Part shown: in pieces, positions 30,188 to 44,200 of the stretch
How the letters are laid out: each line of letters starts with the position of its first letter
How positions within the stretch are numbered: position 1 is the first letter of the stretch
Assembly (NCBI RefSeq): GCF_041381155.1
Contig: NC_091137.1
Location: 25,713,351-25,777,350, forward strand
Direction: 5' to 3'
Length of the DNA: 64,000 bases
From: Argopecten irradians
Taxonomy: Eukaryota; Mollusca; Bivalvia; Pectinida; Pectinidae
Translations under genes and position numbers: made by a program
Notes under the pieces: generated by a model
Database searches by the model: none
What the model was told of the DNA's origin: nothing
Seen by the model: the letters and a program-made list of their open reading frames with translations, nothing else

Positions 30188-31160
30188 GTTAGCATCTGAA
30201 GCACTACACCCATCCGTTTTCTTCTGCTAAAAGCACAGCTTCCATTATTGTATTACCCATATTTCTAATATTGAGATCTTCCTTTTGATACATATTCGGT
30301 GTGGAAGTTCCATTTACAGTTGGAATCAATAAGTACACTTAAAGTTGTATGGTCTATAACTTTCGCTCTTTTGGTCATAGTGAAAACTGTTTATACATAT
30401 TTTTCTCCGTCTGTCTGAGGTTTAAACTTTCTAATTTTACCACTTTTTATAAAGTTGCAGCACTGGGAGTATCTTTAATTATAAAAGTAAAAAATCTTTT
30501 TAACGTGTACACGTGAAACTCGAAAGATGCCGAATCATTCCGAACTCTTCCGAACATCGTCGCAACAATCTCGAAGTGAAACGAGATTTGTGAAACCAAG
30601 AGAAAATATCAACAATTTTTCATAAACAAAACATGTGGTCGACCTCATCAGACTCTATCTACAAAGAAAATAATGCTCGCACATTACAATATTTGATACA
30701 CACAACATTTTACGGTAATGTGTAAATTGAATGTTTCAAATACTCAATCTGTGAACATATACCAGCATGATTTGCTCATATAGGCCAGAAGGAAAACGTA
30801 AACAAACACATGTGTGCTTACGCTAGTTACCTGGCTCACCACGTGAAGGTCGTGTCGAACGTCAGTCACGTGATACGATTAGGAATCTGGCGGTGATTGA
30901 AGGCGCTTTATTCAAAACCAGGAATATATGATTCCTAGATTTCGGATCTCTTATAGGCCGACATATGCTTTTGGGGAGCTAAATCATCAAGTTACATGTC
31001 AATGTTTAAATATCAAATGTTTAAGTTACATATCGTTACAGTGAAATTAGCAGCAATACAACTTTAAATATTTATGATGGTCAACAAATTCTACATTTAC
31101 TGTTATTCATTAAACGTTATGTCAGTATTGTGGTATCAAAAGCATAATCGGCAATCAAAC
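29030..31160. other. Gene-free stretch with a poly(T) tract
   Basis: Contains an uninterrupted T run of about 30 bases near 30150-30182, which could be the tail of a minus-strand retroposed sequence. No exon found. Confidence 0.4.
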
Positions 31161-31168
31161 ATAATAAT

Positions 31169-31351
31169 ATGAATAATAAGGGTCCGGGTACCAAACCTTG
31201 GGGTACACATGCCTTTGTTTTCTTACAAATCTGCTGTTACCAAAGAAAATGTTGTCGTCCAACCTTAGATATAGCACACACACAAAAATCGACAAAGATG
31301 ATTGTAGTGCATGATGAAAAGATGTTCAGCAAACGTTGCACTAAGAATTAA
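31169..31351 (+). pseudogene. Possible LINE-derived fragment (GPGTKPWGT motif)
   Basis: The frame begins MNNKGPGTKPWGTH, which resembles a short segment often left in degenerate LINE ORF2 copies. The rest has no recognisable domain, so this is a weak call. Confidence 0.25.
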
Positions 31352-31991
31352 CCAAAATTCGGGTCTCAAATTTACTCAGCATTTTTTTTACTTTGACATG
31401 ATAATTAACTTTGGAAAAAAAGTGTTTTCATTATATAATTGACAAATACACATTTTACAATTGACACGCCAATAAATTCAAACATACATGTAAGAATTGT
31501 AAACATTTGTAAGAAATTGCCAAAGTGTACAATCACGAAGAATTCACTTTTGAATGAAGCAATGTGGCGATACCTACGTATAAAGTGATGTTAACTCACA
31601 CGTGATCAGTGTGCCTTAATTATGACATTATATGGTTGATATTCAAACACTGACCTCCTACTAACATCATTTGTCAATTTTTGGAAAGGCTATTTTTTCA
31701 TCTACTCTCGGTACGTCCAATAAAGAATAAAGGATCTAATGTACAATGTATGTACAACTGTACATGCGTAACGCATGTTTATACAGAAATAATTGAAAAA
31801 AGACACGACATTTAAAATTGTACAGCTAGCTAATAAATGTGTTATACAGAGACATGTGTTTTATTGTAGTTACACAGTACGGAGTGCTGCCTATAGTAGC
31901 TTTGATAACGTACAATGGACAGAAGATTGTTGTTGTAATCAGATAGAGGCGAAGATGGGGTATGATTATTTGTTATGAGTATGTCAGATAA

Positions 31992-33581
31992 AGGAGATTT
32001 CAGAAAAGATGGCGTGACGTCACAGAAAGTTTACATCCGGGTCCTCAAAGGTACAAACACGGTATGGCGACTAATAAAAACAATAACAGATACGTACATC
32101 CCTGATACACAATCGATACGTTGACAAAAGTATACACTTTCATACTTGCAAATTCTGATTTCAAAATAGTTTCTTATTGTTTCAGAGGTTGCAGACATTT
32201 ATATTTACAATTGTTTATTGCTAAATATATTTGTTTAGATTTAGTGTTGAAGCCAGCTTGCGAAGCGGTGCCGGGCCGTCACACGTACCCGCTTTTTGTT
32301 CACACGTAGAAATCCATGTTGTGAAAAAGTTATGAATAGATAATTGATTTCAATGTATAATATTTCTGTTATACACGAAAAATCTGTTCATAACACTATT
32401 TAATATAAATATAACGAAATGTGAACCACACGGCCAGGCCACGGCCGCTCGTGCATGGCTTCGCTGGTAGATCACCTCGGGCAACAGCCGATAGTTGGGA
32501 AATTAATAATATTTATACGTAATTACCAACACATATCTCAATAAGTACTTGTAAAATATATATATATATTTCGTTATTTCCCATGTATATATTATTTTAA
32601 ATGAATGGTATAAACCACCGTTACACATAAATGAAGATATACATGTACATGTATGTGTACGTAGACGTACAGTATGGCTGCCGATATCTCGAAAAATAAA
32701 ATCGTTCAATTTCATGAGTTTATTTTTTATTTTTTAATCACTTTTATTCCATGTGCCGTTATGTGAAGTCCCAAATTGAGGTGATATTACTTTAAAATAA
32801 TTTGAATACATGTTAGATAGACTACATTTAGATTTATGAATATAGCTACAATGTAGATCGTAATTACTATAAATGCCGACCAGGACACATTGCGCACGGC
32901 TTTGAGAATTCTAAAATACTCGAAGTTTTGTTTAAAAATATGATAAAAAGTAACTATAAAATGACTCATTTGAATGTTATAAACTAAATTCCAAAATTTC
33001 TAACGAAAAAGTTAACCAGAATACATAATTTTGTGACTATGAAAAATGACGAAATTCGGGATCTCGGCAGTACTGTACGTAATGGCTGTAGTGCGCTTGG
33101 GGTATCTACGAAGGCAAATTTTAATTTGGTCATAATCACACATCGTAAGGTATTTTACCAAGTAAGACTTAGAAAACAGTAATTGCTTATTAAAATATCA
33201 GTATAATATTTGGGGAAACTTGGAATTTAATTTGTAGTTTCTGTCAATTTTGTAACTTCTGTCAATGTTTATACGTAGGTCTAATGGCGACCGTGTTTTT
33301 TTCTCGTGGCGGTAGAAAATGGAGTATAAACGGAGTAAAATATATAAATACCAGATGTTTATATCTAAATATTATTGTTAAATATTTTTATTTACCCTTT
33401 TTATAATTAAAATAACGCAATAGTTCTCGGATTGTCGTACTATTTATTACAATAAAATGTAAACAAACATCGCAAGCGACTGTTTTCCCTCTATGTTTAT
33501 GTGGTGATATAAGGAGTTGTACCTTTGAGCGCCCGGATGTACCTTTGTGTGACGTCATCGCCATCTTTTCTGAAATCTCCT
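31992..33581. mobile_element. 1.6-kb non-autonomous element with about 65-bp terminal inverted repeats
   Basis: The left end AGGAGATTTCAGAAAAGATG followed by GCGTGACGTCACAGAAAG, TTACATCCGGG and CTCAAAGGTACAA is mirrored at the right end (TTGTACCTTTGAGCGCCCGG ... CATCTTTTCTGAAATCTCCT). Both ends contain a perfect TGACGTCA (CRE-like) site. No transposase ORF lies inside and no unambiguous target-site duplication is seen. Confidence 0.72.
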
Positions 33582-33652
33582 ATAGCGATAGTATATCGAA
33601 CTACATGTACGTATGGAAACATTACTATTACTGTATGAAGTGATTGACATGC

Positions 33653-34115
33653 TTGTTTGTTTGTTTGATTAAATTAACGTCATATTAACAGTCAGGGTCA
33701 TGTAAGGACGCCCTCCCATGAATTCAGTGTATTTCGTGTATCAAGTTCGGGTGTATGGTTTGGGAGACTGCATTATATTCGTGTTGTGTCTTTCCCTTTT
33801 TACAGTATTTTATCACTGAAGCATGCCGCCGAAGACAATGCATCACACCCCACCCGGTCACATTTTACTGACAATGGGCAAACCAGTCGTCCTGGTATGC
33901 TGAGCAGAAACTACCACGTTTATAGACTTTGGTGTGTCTCGGCCAGGGGACAGAAGCTAGATCCTTCCTCACATGTGCGAGCGCTCAATCAAAGGCCAAG
34001 TGTGAGGTGTTGTTAAGGGAGACGTTGGGAAGAAGAAAGTAACGTAAGGAGAAAGAAAGGATAAGATTCTAAATATAGTCGCCTTTTACGATCATGTAAT
34101 AGTGGCAGCAAGGAA
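33653..34115 (+). repeat. Dispersed repeat family R1, near full copy
   Basis: Begins near AACGTCATATTAACAGTCAG and contains GGGTCATGTAAGGACGCCCT, TTCGTGTTGTGTCTTT, ATGCCGCCGAAGACA, CAGAAACTACCACG and TTGGTGTGTCTCGGCCAGGG. Related copies lie at 50500-50715, 52588-52715 continuing at 54429-54500, and 63430-63890. Probably a SINE-like retroposon; no clear Pol III boxes were identified in it. Confidence 0.65.
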
Positions 34116-34208
34116 AATCCTTATGTACACATCCATTGAAAACGACATTTCGTCCCAGTATACAATGACTATTAAGCTCAATCGCGACATCTCGGAGTAA
34201 TTTGCGTC

Positions 34209-34240
34209 AATCTTCGGAAATTTATATTTCCGAAGATTAC
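34209..34240. other. Perfect 13-bp hairpin (AATCTTCGGAAAT)
   Basis: AATCTTCGGAAAT, four-base loop TTAT, then ATTTCCGAAGATT. CTCGGAG/CTCCGAG pairs lie just outside, so the whole 34190-34258 segment is imperfectly palindromic. Confidence 0.6.
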
Positions 34241-34671
34241 CGGAAATTTCTCCGAGGGGATCCGATTGCATTTAGCATTGTTGTGCTCTTTGGACGAGAT
34301 GACTCCGAACGCAAAAATCATTCTGACAGCTTTTTTAAGACTAGTTTGCCCCCTGAAATTTTCCGCTGCGCGGCGCGTTTCCTAAAACGTTCAAGCACGT
34401 AATGTAATGAAAACTCAATACACGCGAACTAGACTAAAAATATCCATCAAGGGATTATGCTATTTCAAAAAACGCTTCTTAAAAGATTAATTTGTTTATG
34501 TGTCTTAGCAAGACAATCAATTCATTATCATGTTGAGTTACACAACAATGTGTCGATGGTGTGAATCCGGTATGTTCAGATCGAGCTGGGTTGCATAATG
34601 GTATGACGACACTCACAATTATCATTTCTAAATGCAGGTAACTTTAAATCGAAAAATTACCGTGTTAGAAC

Positions 34672-35030
34672 GCTTTAAAATCATCAAAATGCATCGTAAA
34701 ACTCATCTCAGCCATTCTAAATCGTAGATTTTTTCCCGGGGGAGAACCCAGGAACCCCCCCAAGCACTAAAATCTCGCGCCTTCGGCGCCCGAAAAATTA
34801 TCAAAATACATCGTAAAACTCCTCTCTGGCATTCTAGATCGTACAATGTTTTTCTGTGGGAGACCCACGGCCCCACCAAACACCAAAATCTCGCGCCTTC
34901 GGCGATCGCATATTCAACAAAAAAAAAAACAGTAAAAACTAATCTGTGGCATTCTAAATCGTACAAGTTTTTCCCGGGGGAGACCCCCGAACCCCCCAAA
35001 CACCAAAATCATCAAAATACATCGTTAAAC
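34672..35030. repeat. Three-copy GC-rich tandem repeat
   Basis: Three units of about 110-130 bp share CATTCTAAATCGTA, TTTTTCCCGGGGGAGA and CACCAAAATC. Two carry the motif TCTCGCGCCTTCGGCG with the small palindrome GCGCCTTCGGCGC. The minus-strand frame across it repeats a YDLEC-type phrase, but I see no protein family. Confidence 0.7.
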
Positions 35031-37600
35031 TCATCTATCTATCTAGTATCTCCTTTGGGTGCGATGTGCGCGAGGGGGGTGTTAGAAAATATTGAGGACC
35101 TTTGCCCCTCCCACCATTACGTTTCATCTTCCTAAGCCACTGCAACTTGATTCTTTCTGGGATGTAGTCAGATCCTCTTATTAAACGTAATGATAATAAG
35201 GATATGTATTTTAAAAAGTCTTTACAAATCCTAGTGACTATTGAAAGTAACAAAATGGCATTTTATTTGTTGAATTTTTGTTATCATCTATTTAGTTCAG
35301 AACAAAATTGGCTTAAAATCGTTGAATCAAGTCCAGACAGCTCGTTTGAGGTACTGGTAGTGCATATATTAACAGATTAACAGCCCCGCTAATGTATTCC
35401 TGGGGGAGTACGGATGGGTACTCTATGTATGTATAGATGTGATGAGAATACGGTCATATCACGTAAGTAACTATAATGTATATACGCCTGATGCACGTGT
35501 AAGCTATTCAACGTGTGCATGACTAATTTTCCGTATGATTAAACATATTGATTATAAATCAACGGAGCCAGACCTGACGTTACATTCATATCGATGAGAT
35601 AATGAATATTCAAGATGAAAATTTTAGATATGGAATACATACACATACGAGTACACAAATTAGTTCTTATCTTCGAAAATGTGTGTCATTTCATTTTATA
35701 TTTTCCAATCTGTACAAGTAATTAGTGAATGAACTTTCTTTATTGACCATGTCTGTTAGTGAGACATAAACAAACCTCATTCCATCTGATATTTGGCTCA
35801 GTCGTTTTTCTGTACGTCATACCTACTGTCGATCGACGGATTTTTTTAGGATTTCCGGTTTTTGTGAATCGCAAATGAACAAATAAATCAAGATCAATTC
35901 AAAATACCGGTCAATTTACAAAAAAAAAAAAAATATATATATATATCCTACAGCGAGATTTTGTGTCAACTGTTCACAAATGTTTGACTAATGCGCATTG
36001 GATCTGGATTACGTAACGTATAACAAGTTGATTTCGCCCGTCAAACTTTCGCCTATTTTTATTTTTAGAATTACAAATTGTTATAAGTTAATTACGTGGT
36101 ATTAAGATAATAAAATTATTTACATAAAACTAATGTTTTATTATTCCTTAGATATAATTGTCACAACCTTAGCTAACTTCAAAAATAACAACACCACAGA
36201 AAGCCAAACAAGTCTTAAGACAGAGTCAGGAATTGTCCAATTTGGTTTGACAGTAAGATACAGGACAACCGTGTCATTATGTATACAACATGTTTACATA
36301 GCGTTTGTGTATGAAAATCAAAGCTATAAAGAAGTTTGTTGGAGCCATAACGTTTGTAGCCTAGGGAACACCAACCCGCCTTCACACGCGATATTCCTTG
36401 GGGTAAAATTACGCGCTAAATAGTCATGTTACTAAACTAAAGAATTAAAAAAAATCAATCTAACATTATTTTCAATCATTTAAATTCATCAAAGAAGGGA
36501 AATCATAATTTAATTCGTGGTGGTAGGTTTACATAATATATATATTCACATAATGATATTTCCAAATGATGGCCGTGATAAGAAAAGGACATTTACACTA
36601 ATATAAACTGAAATAGTCAATGAAGACACGAACAACTTCTTAATATATACAAACAGATCATTTCTAGTTTAAGGTTTCTTGAATCAAGTAATTTCCAATA
36701 TTACATTGCATACTGATATGGGATCATCCTACTCATCCACGTAACCGGAAGTACATAATAATGTAGAATAAATGTCAGTACCCCAATTACCAATCTGCTA
36801 TAACAATAGATAATTTTATATATAGGTGTACTCCGTTAATGTTACTGATTATCTTTTCCCGGAATGATACTGACACTTCCTGTATACGTCGGTAACATTA
36901 CATAACCCATCTACACAATGGAAAGTTATGGCGGTGTATGTCAGTCAAAATCGAAACAATTGTTGATGTTTACTTATTAATACACATGCTATTGTGAATG
37001 TTTGCTGTATTTCACATGAACCGTTTGTATATTGTTCTAAAATGTGTGATAAACAAGCATCGCAGTTGTTTTTGGGTGTAATATTAATCGTTCAGACTAT
37101 TTCTAACAAAGGGGCGTGGCCCGGTGGGTGTGGCAGTATACGATAGCACACAATGACGTTAACACCCCAACGTTGTGTAATGGGACCGCTCGGACCGTCC
37201 CGACCGCACTCGGCTATCTCTGACATCTATAGTGTCCTTGACGAATCATATAATGTTTATGGCGGCTCGGTCACAATGCTGGGGACCATTGGGTCGTATT
37301 TGTTGTATCAGACAGGGGTCCAACGAGGGGGAAACTCCACGTTTATTATAAAAAAATACAAATTGAATATCTGTACGCAGCAAAAACTGTAATCGAGTTC
37401 TGAAATATATTTATTACAATGTTATCTCACTGGTAATTAGCATGGGTATTATAATTAACTCTACGTTAATTATAAAGGGTATACTTTCGATAACGGAATT
37501 AGCACATTACCGTTATCTGCAAAACTTTCTGATCTCAAATTACCCATTGTGAACCCCTTATTTTCCATCACGAGTTATTAAATTGACGAGGGTATAGTTT
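35031..37600. other. Gene-free stretch
   Basis: Only short simple-sequence tracts (A-run followed by (AT)n near 35920-35946). No exon or element termini recognised. Confidence 0.4.
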
Positions 37601-37639
37601 TTCACGTCTTCCTTTATAAATTAGATACTTTGAGTTGAG

Positions 37640-37953
37640 ATAATTAAATGTCGCCTCCCCCCTCTTTCGTGGACACAGTTTACATGAGAGCGAAACACAG
37701 AATATGCTGGGGCACGTTCGGTAATTACTTATACCGGTATTTATGTGTCCGCATATCCGTCCGGAGTTGGTCTGTAGTTTATAAGGTGGGGTGTGGGATA
37801 GGAGGCACTGTGCTCGTGGACGTTTTCACGTGCCGGGGGAGTTCTGGGACCGCGTCACGCAGGAAAGTTCTTGGACCACGGAAAAGACTGTGTCCAAAAT
37901 CGAGATGGAAACACGCAAAATCCAAGGTTTGGTTTGACTTATGCCCAAGAAAA
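37640..37953 (+). other. CpG-richer island, possible 5' exon of an unseen gene
   Basis: Locally richer in G+C and CpG than its surroundings, with an E-box CACGTG at about 37828. It ends in ATGCCCAAGAAAAA|GTAAGT, a start codon followed closely by a strong donor (M-P-K-K). This could be a transcription start with a very short first coding segment. No downstream exon was found to confirm it. A 114-codon frame spans it but has no recognisable content. Confidence 0.25.
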
Positions 37954-37999
37954 AGTAAGTTTTACGTTTACAGATATTTAATACGTTTTTAAAGGAAAT

Positions 38000-39632
38000 T
38001 TGCAAATAATTAAAACACGAAATTGATTTAAAAGAGGCGTTTTTTTGGTATAACAGGTTTTCAACGATAACACCCGTAAAATGGGTTTAGGAATTGGAAA
38101 AACTTCGATAAGAATACAGAATGCGCATAGTTTCTGCATTACGCTAGCAATACAGGACTTATTCACGAGATGTTGTTTTTGCTGTAATTAGCAGCTTTCG
38201 AATTAAAAGAAAATATCCATATACGATCAAATGTTCATTGCAATTTTCCTTTTTGTCATTCATTAAAACTCGCGTTTTGTGGAATTTCACTCAGTTCCTA
38301 CATGTACAATCATTCATAGTAAAATAGTTGTATATGATGTAGATACAGGTTCTTAGAGCCAGTAAATCAAGGTAGAAGACGGCTGATATGGTTGTAACCT
38401 TAGTCAATATTTTCCTTACACACAAGGGTAAATAAAGGGCCTATAAAACTTTATAGATCTCACAGAATCTCAGGTTTACAACATCGTAAATAACTTTCCT
38501 TATTGACATATCTCATTCTATCGTGTATCATTTTGTAACGTACGTTTATGGCCAAAGCGTAGTAAAATTTCCATTCAACTTTTAGTGTTTACGGTATCTG
38601 ACGAAATCGAAGTATACTACCCTAAAACTGGATACAATCATTTAAAGAAAAGAATGAAGGATAGTTCCGAATTTTCCTAAGAACCACACTGTCAACTTAA
38701 CAATTGCTTATGAATTGATGTATATTTCTTTTTCGGCTGCATCGTTTGATCTTGTAAATTTGATTAATAATACAATCTTTTTTAGACGAAAAGTTGTTTG
38801 ATTAAATTATCACAAAGGACATACTGGTAATGTGATAAAATTCATACCAACAATTTGAATCTAAAATCTAGACTACCAATAGACTTTACATTTTCGTATT
38901 AATGCTATTCTACTGTCCTTTTGTAACATTTTAACTTTCATATATATGACATAATATAAATATGGATTTCAGAATAAATTACATTCGTTTGACAGGTTAA
39001 AATTGAACTCTGACCACTAGTCCATAGAATGTTATCGATATAAGTTTCCTTTAACATGCTGATCGATTCAATATATAGTTAAGAATTCATTTTAGCTTTT
39101 CTGTAGGTTCATCTTATCTTTTTATACAGAATATATATAATGCATTGTAACGCTATGTCACTAAATTATGTATAAAAGAATGAACAGTTGAGTAACTTAA
39201 TTAGAAATCTATATATCCAATTTACGAATGTCGATATGAGCTGAATCAAGTTTATTTTTTAAGAAAAAATCAGCTTTTCTGTCTAACCCCAGTTTAGAGA
39301 GTGTGTGATATTCTGTCTGCCATATTGGCTACAGCATGCCAGCGAATGGTGTTTCATACGACCCTTATCAACGTAATTAAGATACACAATTCGTTATGAA
39401 AATAACCAGCTGTCTTAAGGTCAAAGGTTAACCGTAGTCTGTGTGATTGTCGCAGCCTAATCTACAGAAGAGCGTTTTTATCCGACTATATCCGTGTGTA
39501 GAAGTAGGAGGAACAGTGTATTTCCATTTGTGTCTTGAAACCTTTTTTCAAAAATATTACCATCGATTAAACATTGAATTGGGATACTCTGGTGTAATAG
39601 AGCACTTTATATATTAGTGCCGTAACGCTTAA
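38000..39632. other. Gene-free stretch
   Basis: AT-rich, without recognisable exon, RNA gene or tandem array. Confidence 0.4.
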
Positions 39633-40147
39633 AGTTAAATGTGCCGTAACTGGCCGAAAATTTGGACATGTTATTTTTTCTTCAATTATCTATTTAAAAC
39701 CATAAGTTTTAATGAATAAAGCTGTGAAAATCATTCAAATGGACAGACAAACATATATAATGCCTTATAAACGTTAGTTGGAACACATAGGCTATGCACT
39801 GTGAAATTCTTGGTTTTTATGCCTTATATACATTTAGATGGAAACATACCTTCAAAAATCACTTTACAATTATTAATAATACTGTAAAAATGTGCAATGA
39901 AATTGTGGACAATAATATGGCTTCATGGTCTGACCGTATGAACTCATTTCACTACACTAAAGATGTTAATATAATGATTTTTGGCAGTACTGCCAAAAAT
40001 CATTTTCAGCTCTCTTTTGTACTTGTAAAATTAAAACCTATACATTGAAAGTATTGTAATTTTCAAAATGTTGGTAACTTTTGGAGTTAAATAACATATT
40101 AAAAGCTCTTCTTGATTCATGACTATGAAAAATACGGCACATATAAC
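39633..40147. mobile_element. TTAA-flanked MITE, family C, copy 1
   Basis: The ends AGTTAAATGTGCCGTAACT and TACGGCACATATAAC are inverted and flanked by TTAA (39629-39632, 40148-40151). Internal blocks such as AAATCATTCAAATGGACAG and ATGCCTTATAAACGTTA recur in copy 2 at 44975-45175, which lacks about 300 bp of the interior. Confidence 0.65.
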
Positions 40148-40239
40148 TTAAATGGTTTGAATAGACTGTTTGCACATCATAGTTCTAAGTATTTAAGAGA
40201 CATTATTAAACCACTAGGGCCAGGTTTATCTAACATTGT

Positions 40240-41210
40240 TTAATTATATACCAAATCGTGTTATACATGTTTATTCTAATGTGTGTGTATTACACATAAT
40301 CCACGTGTCATACATTGTACATTACTTTAAATAATCCGTATTTACAGTTATGTTATAGAAAACCCTGAGTGCTATACATTGTTTGACCAATCCTTGGATC
40401 TTACATATTATTTATCTACATGTAATCCACGAGGTTTATACATTGTTTTATTAATTCCTGGGTTTTATACATTCTTTGACTAATCCTTTGGTGTTTAACA
40501 TTGTTTTACTAATCTCCGTTTTGTTATAAAGGTTTGATTATATTATACATTGTTTGACTAGCTCCTGGGTTTCATACATTGTTTAACTAATCCTTGAGTG
40601 TTTGATTATATTAAACATTGTTTTACTTATTCCTGGGTTTTATACATTGTTTAACTAATCCTTGAGTGTTAAATCTTGTTTTATTAATCTCCGTTTTTTA
40701 TAAAGGTTTGATTATATTAAACATTGTTTTACTTATTCCTGGGTTTTAACTAGTCCATGAGTTTTATACATTGTTTGACTAATTCTTAGGTCTTATACAT
40801 TGTTTGACTATTCCTTAGTAGGTCTTATACATTGTTTGACTATTCCTTAGGTCTTATACATTGTTTGACTATTCCTTAGGTCTTATACATTGTTTGACTA
40901 ATCCTTAGGTCTTATACATTGTTTTACTAATCCTTGGGTATTAACGTTGTTTTACTAATCCCCTTTTTGTTATAAACGTTTAATTATATTAAACATTGTT
41001 TTACTAATCCTTGGGTATTAACGTTGTTTTACTAATCCCCGTTTTGTTATAAACGTTTAATTATATTAAACATTGTTTGACTAATCCTTAGGTGATATAC
41101 ATTGTTTGATTTTTCCCTGGGTTTTACATAATGTTTGATTGATCCATTAGTGTTATCATTACATTGTTTGACTAATTCCTGGATCTTATACACTGTTTCT
41201 AAAATCCAGT
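40240..41210. repeat. Degenerate minisatellite of about 29-31 bp
   Basis: Repeats TTATACATTGTTTGACTAAT, CCTTAGGTC with much drift. A higher-order block of 77 bp (CTAATCCTTGGGTATTAACG ... TATTAAACATTGTTT) is duplicated nearly exactly at 40928-41081. Two to four clean adjacent 29-bp copies lie at 40805-40925. Confidence 0.85.
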
Positions 41211-44200
41211 GATGGGATAAATTATTCTACTAGTTATGCAATGCCATATTGTATACTAACTTGTGTAAAAGAAATACCCCATCACTACATTTCGATAACA
41301 GGCAGACACAGAGGAAAAACTATATTTAGAATTAAAACAAACGGCATTGTTAATGTGATCCATGTTAATCTAACATAAACAGAGTGTCAAGCTTGTTGAT
41401 TAAAATGTACGCCATGACATTTTACTGGCCGCCAAAACTTCGCATTTCCTGCCTGCTTCAGCAAATTTCTACAGTATCTAGCCAGCGATAGTTCGGCTAA
41501 GCACGTAGTAGAGACTGTATAACAGTTTAGTACTGGTAATCGATCCAAAGTTAATGAATAATTGTTTTAACACTCAACATTTCTCATGAATATTTATTAT
41601 GTTAGAGCGTTTGAAAATTGATAACAGGAGGGACATGATCGTACATGAATTACATACCACAAATACAGGTAGGGAAATGGCGGTTCTCCTTTCGATTTAA
41701 ACACGCCCTTTGACCTCCCTTTTCCTAACCCCCCCCCTCCCTCGATATTTCTTCAGTGACATTCCGCTCATTTTAAGAGACATCGTCATCATAACCAATG
41801 GGAATATTATAAGTTCTAAAGTCATTGGTGAGTTGGAGAGAGTGATATTAAGATGTTGATAGGAGAGGGAGACAGTTTTATAACAGTAAGAGAGCAAACA
41901 GGCGAAGGAAAGAGATTTTTTTGAAGAAGAGATAGGACAGGTTTAATCAACTACAATATATTGCCAAATTGTTCACAATTTCCCTTTAATTCAAAAGTTG
42001 GAAGTAGGCAGATGTTACTAAATATGGTTTTCTTATCCCATTTTGAACAAAATAAAACGCATTATCTGGTTATTTCTGAAAATGTGTAATTATGATGCAA
42101 TGATCTTGTTTGCCATGTCTTCTTAACTGTAGCAGTTCTACTTTTTCGGAATAATTATGTTAAAATATGTAACACATTGCGTTTCAAAATAATATTTTCT
42201 ATACCAACTTTCGATTGGCGATATTTCTGCTTTTTTATTTTCAGCAATAGGGATATAACATGTTGGAATTGTACGTATTGATGTCATGAAAACCTCCCAT
42301 GAAAACGCTGACGATTGGAGCGTTCAACTACAATGGAAAGCATGACCTCACTTTGATGAGGGGAGCATTCGATGACGGTCGGAAGTGTATGTACTGTCAT
42401 GGAGTTGCTCTTTTCTTCAAGTAGGTTTTTATTCTACAATTTTCCCTCCACGAGGGAGAGAACATTCACGGCAGACCGATATTTATTCTTCAATTACACA
42501 TTAAAACAAATAAGACAAGATACGACAGATGTTTCGTGTAAAGATTGATATTTAGGAAGACATACACGATTTAAGCTAAGTATTGAAAAGATGTACATTT
42601 CTGTACCAACGTTAAATCAACAACACTTCTGACTTTGTTATATCTAAAGGAAGATTGTGTTTTAGACAAAATGGATCAAGATTTAAAACTTTGGGAGGAC
42701 AGGGAATTCGGAACTACTTTAATGTAGAAGTGAGAGCTATGGAAATGGATCGGTAATTTGGACCTACTATGATGAAGGGAGCACCCGTCGACAGTTGGAT
42801 ATATTTACTGTCATGGAGTTGCTTCCTTTACCACAAGGGTCATTTGTCAACACTATGTCACCGAACATCTACATGTACAGCTTATGGAGGCCAGATGACC
42901 AGGAGTATAAATGAGGCAGCTATGTGGTATGAATGATTTGTAATATCAAGTATAACTGAATGATTTTCTTGAGATTTAGAGACTTTAATTGGATTAATTA
43001 AAACTGTAAAGAAAACCCTTACTCTTTCGGAAAGCATGGTTCCAAGCTTCACTTCATGCACACTTTTCTGCAAGTTAAGAGTTTATGTTTTATTTGTTTA
43101 TGCTTAGTCAAGGAAGTTTGTGTTCATATTTTACATTTAGTATAAAATCGATGTTCGAGAAAAATCTTTTGATGATGTCAGTATATAGTATAAAAGATCA
43201 ACTGAGATTTTAGATTTTGCGTGGAGCCTAAAATAAATCTGTCCTTTAAATATGATTCCATTTGTTCATTTGATCACTTTATCTTTCATTCTATTAAAGA
43301 TGCTCCACCGTCGACAGAGCATACATGATATTCATCATTTGAACAATACTTGGTTTTTAATCGTGTACATATGTCTAATTAACACAAAAATAGTATAAAA
43401 TAATTTCTCTTGACTTTGGTACATGCGCAATCAGTACTTGAATTTATATAGGATATAGTGTCACGGAATTTTTTCGGGATGCAATTAATTCTATTTCATA
43501 TTTTTAACTTGAATTAAAATTAGAAGCTCAAAATTTTACAATGGTGGTAATAGTGTAAATTAAGTAACATTTGTAACAAAAGAAAAACACTAAATCTTCT
43601 GCTTCTGTTTTTGATAGTGAAAAAATACCATTTGTCAGCGGTGGTGCATCTTTAAATATTAATTTATAGGTCCACAACTATATGATTAGATATTTAATAC
43701 TAATAATGATTTCCATAAGTTGTAATACCAGTGTATTGTGACATACTCGATATTTATAGTTTTATTTAATCCTACATTAGTTATGATATATACCGAAAAA
43801 CGCTTACGCTGTCCAGTTTAGACCGCTGAAGTCATGGGAAAGCCCTGTGTAAATTCGCATAACTCTTTGAAAGGGAGACTGCATGGAAATGTCAACACTT
43901 CTATCCAATTATAGCCAGCTGGAAGGACGATTTAGGATTCCTATAATATTTTCTATTTGATAAGAAATTGTACTGGCTATATTAATACCATTTTTACCGC
44001 CTTCCTGTGTCCGGCTATTCACTTTTGGTTTGATTAACATCGTATCAACGTGTACAACTTGTTGGGATGTGTGAATGTACTCGCCTATTTGTAGTTGTGG
44101 CACAATACGTCTATTTGTATTTTAATTAGGTTTGAAAAGTTTACATTATATGGAATTTTGCTGATGTAATAACCCCAATGGAATGTGTAGAAACCTAATA

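Noticed and set aside
34703..34999. 98-codon minus-strand frame with repeating YDLEC phrase
   Set aside because: Produced by a three-copy GC-rich tandem repeat; no domain or splice evidence.
37648..37992. 114-codon plus-strand frame as a protein gene
   Set aside because: Composition is not protein-like and it runs through a strong donor. Only a possible short first exon is retained, at low confidence.
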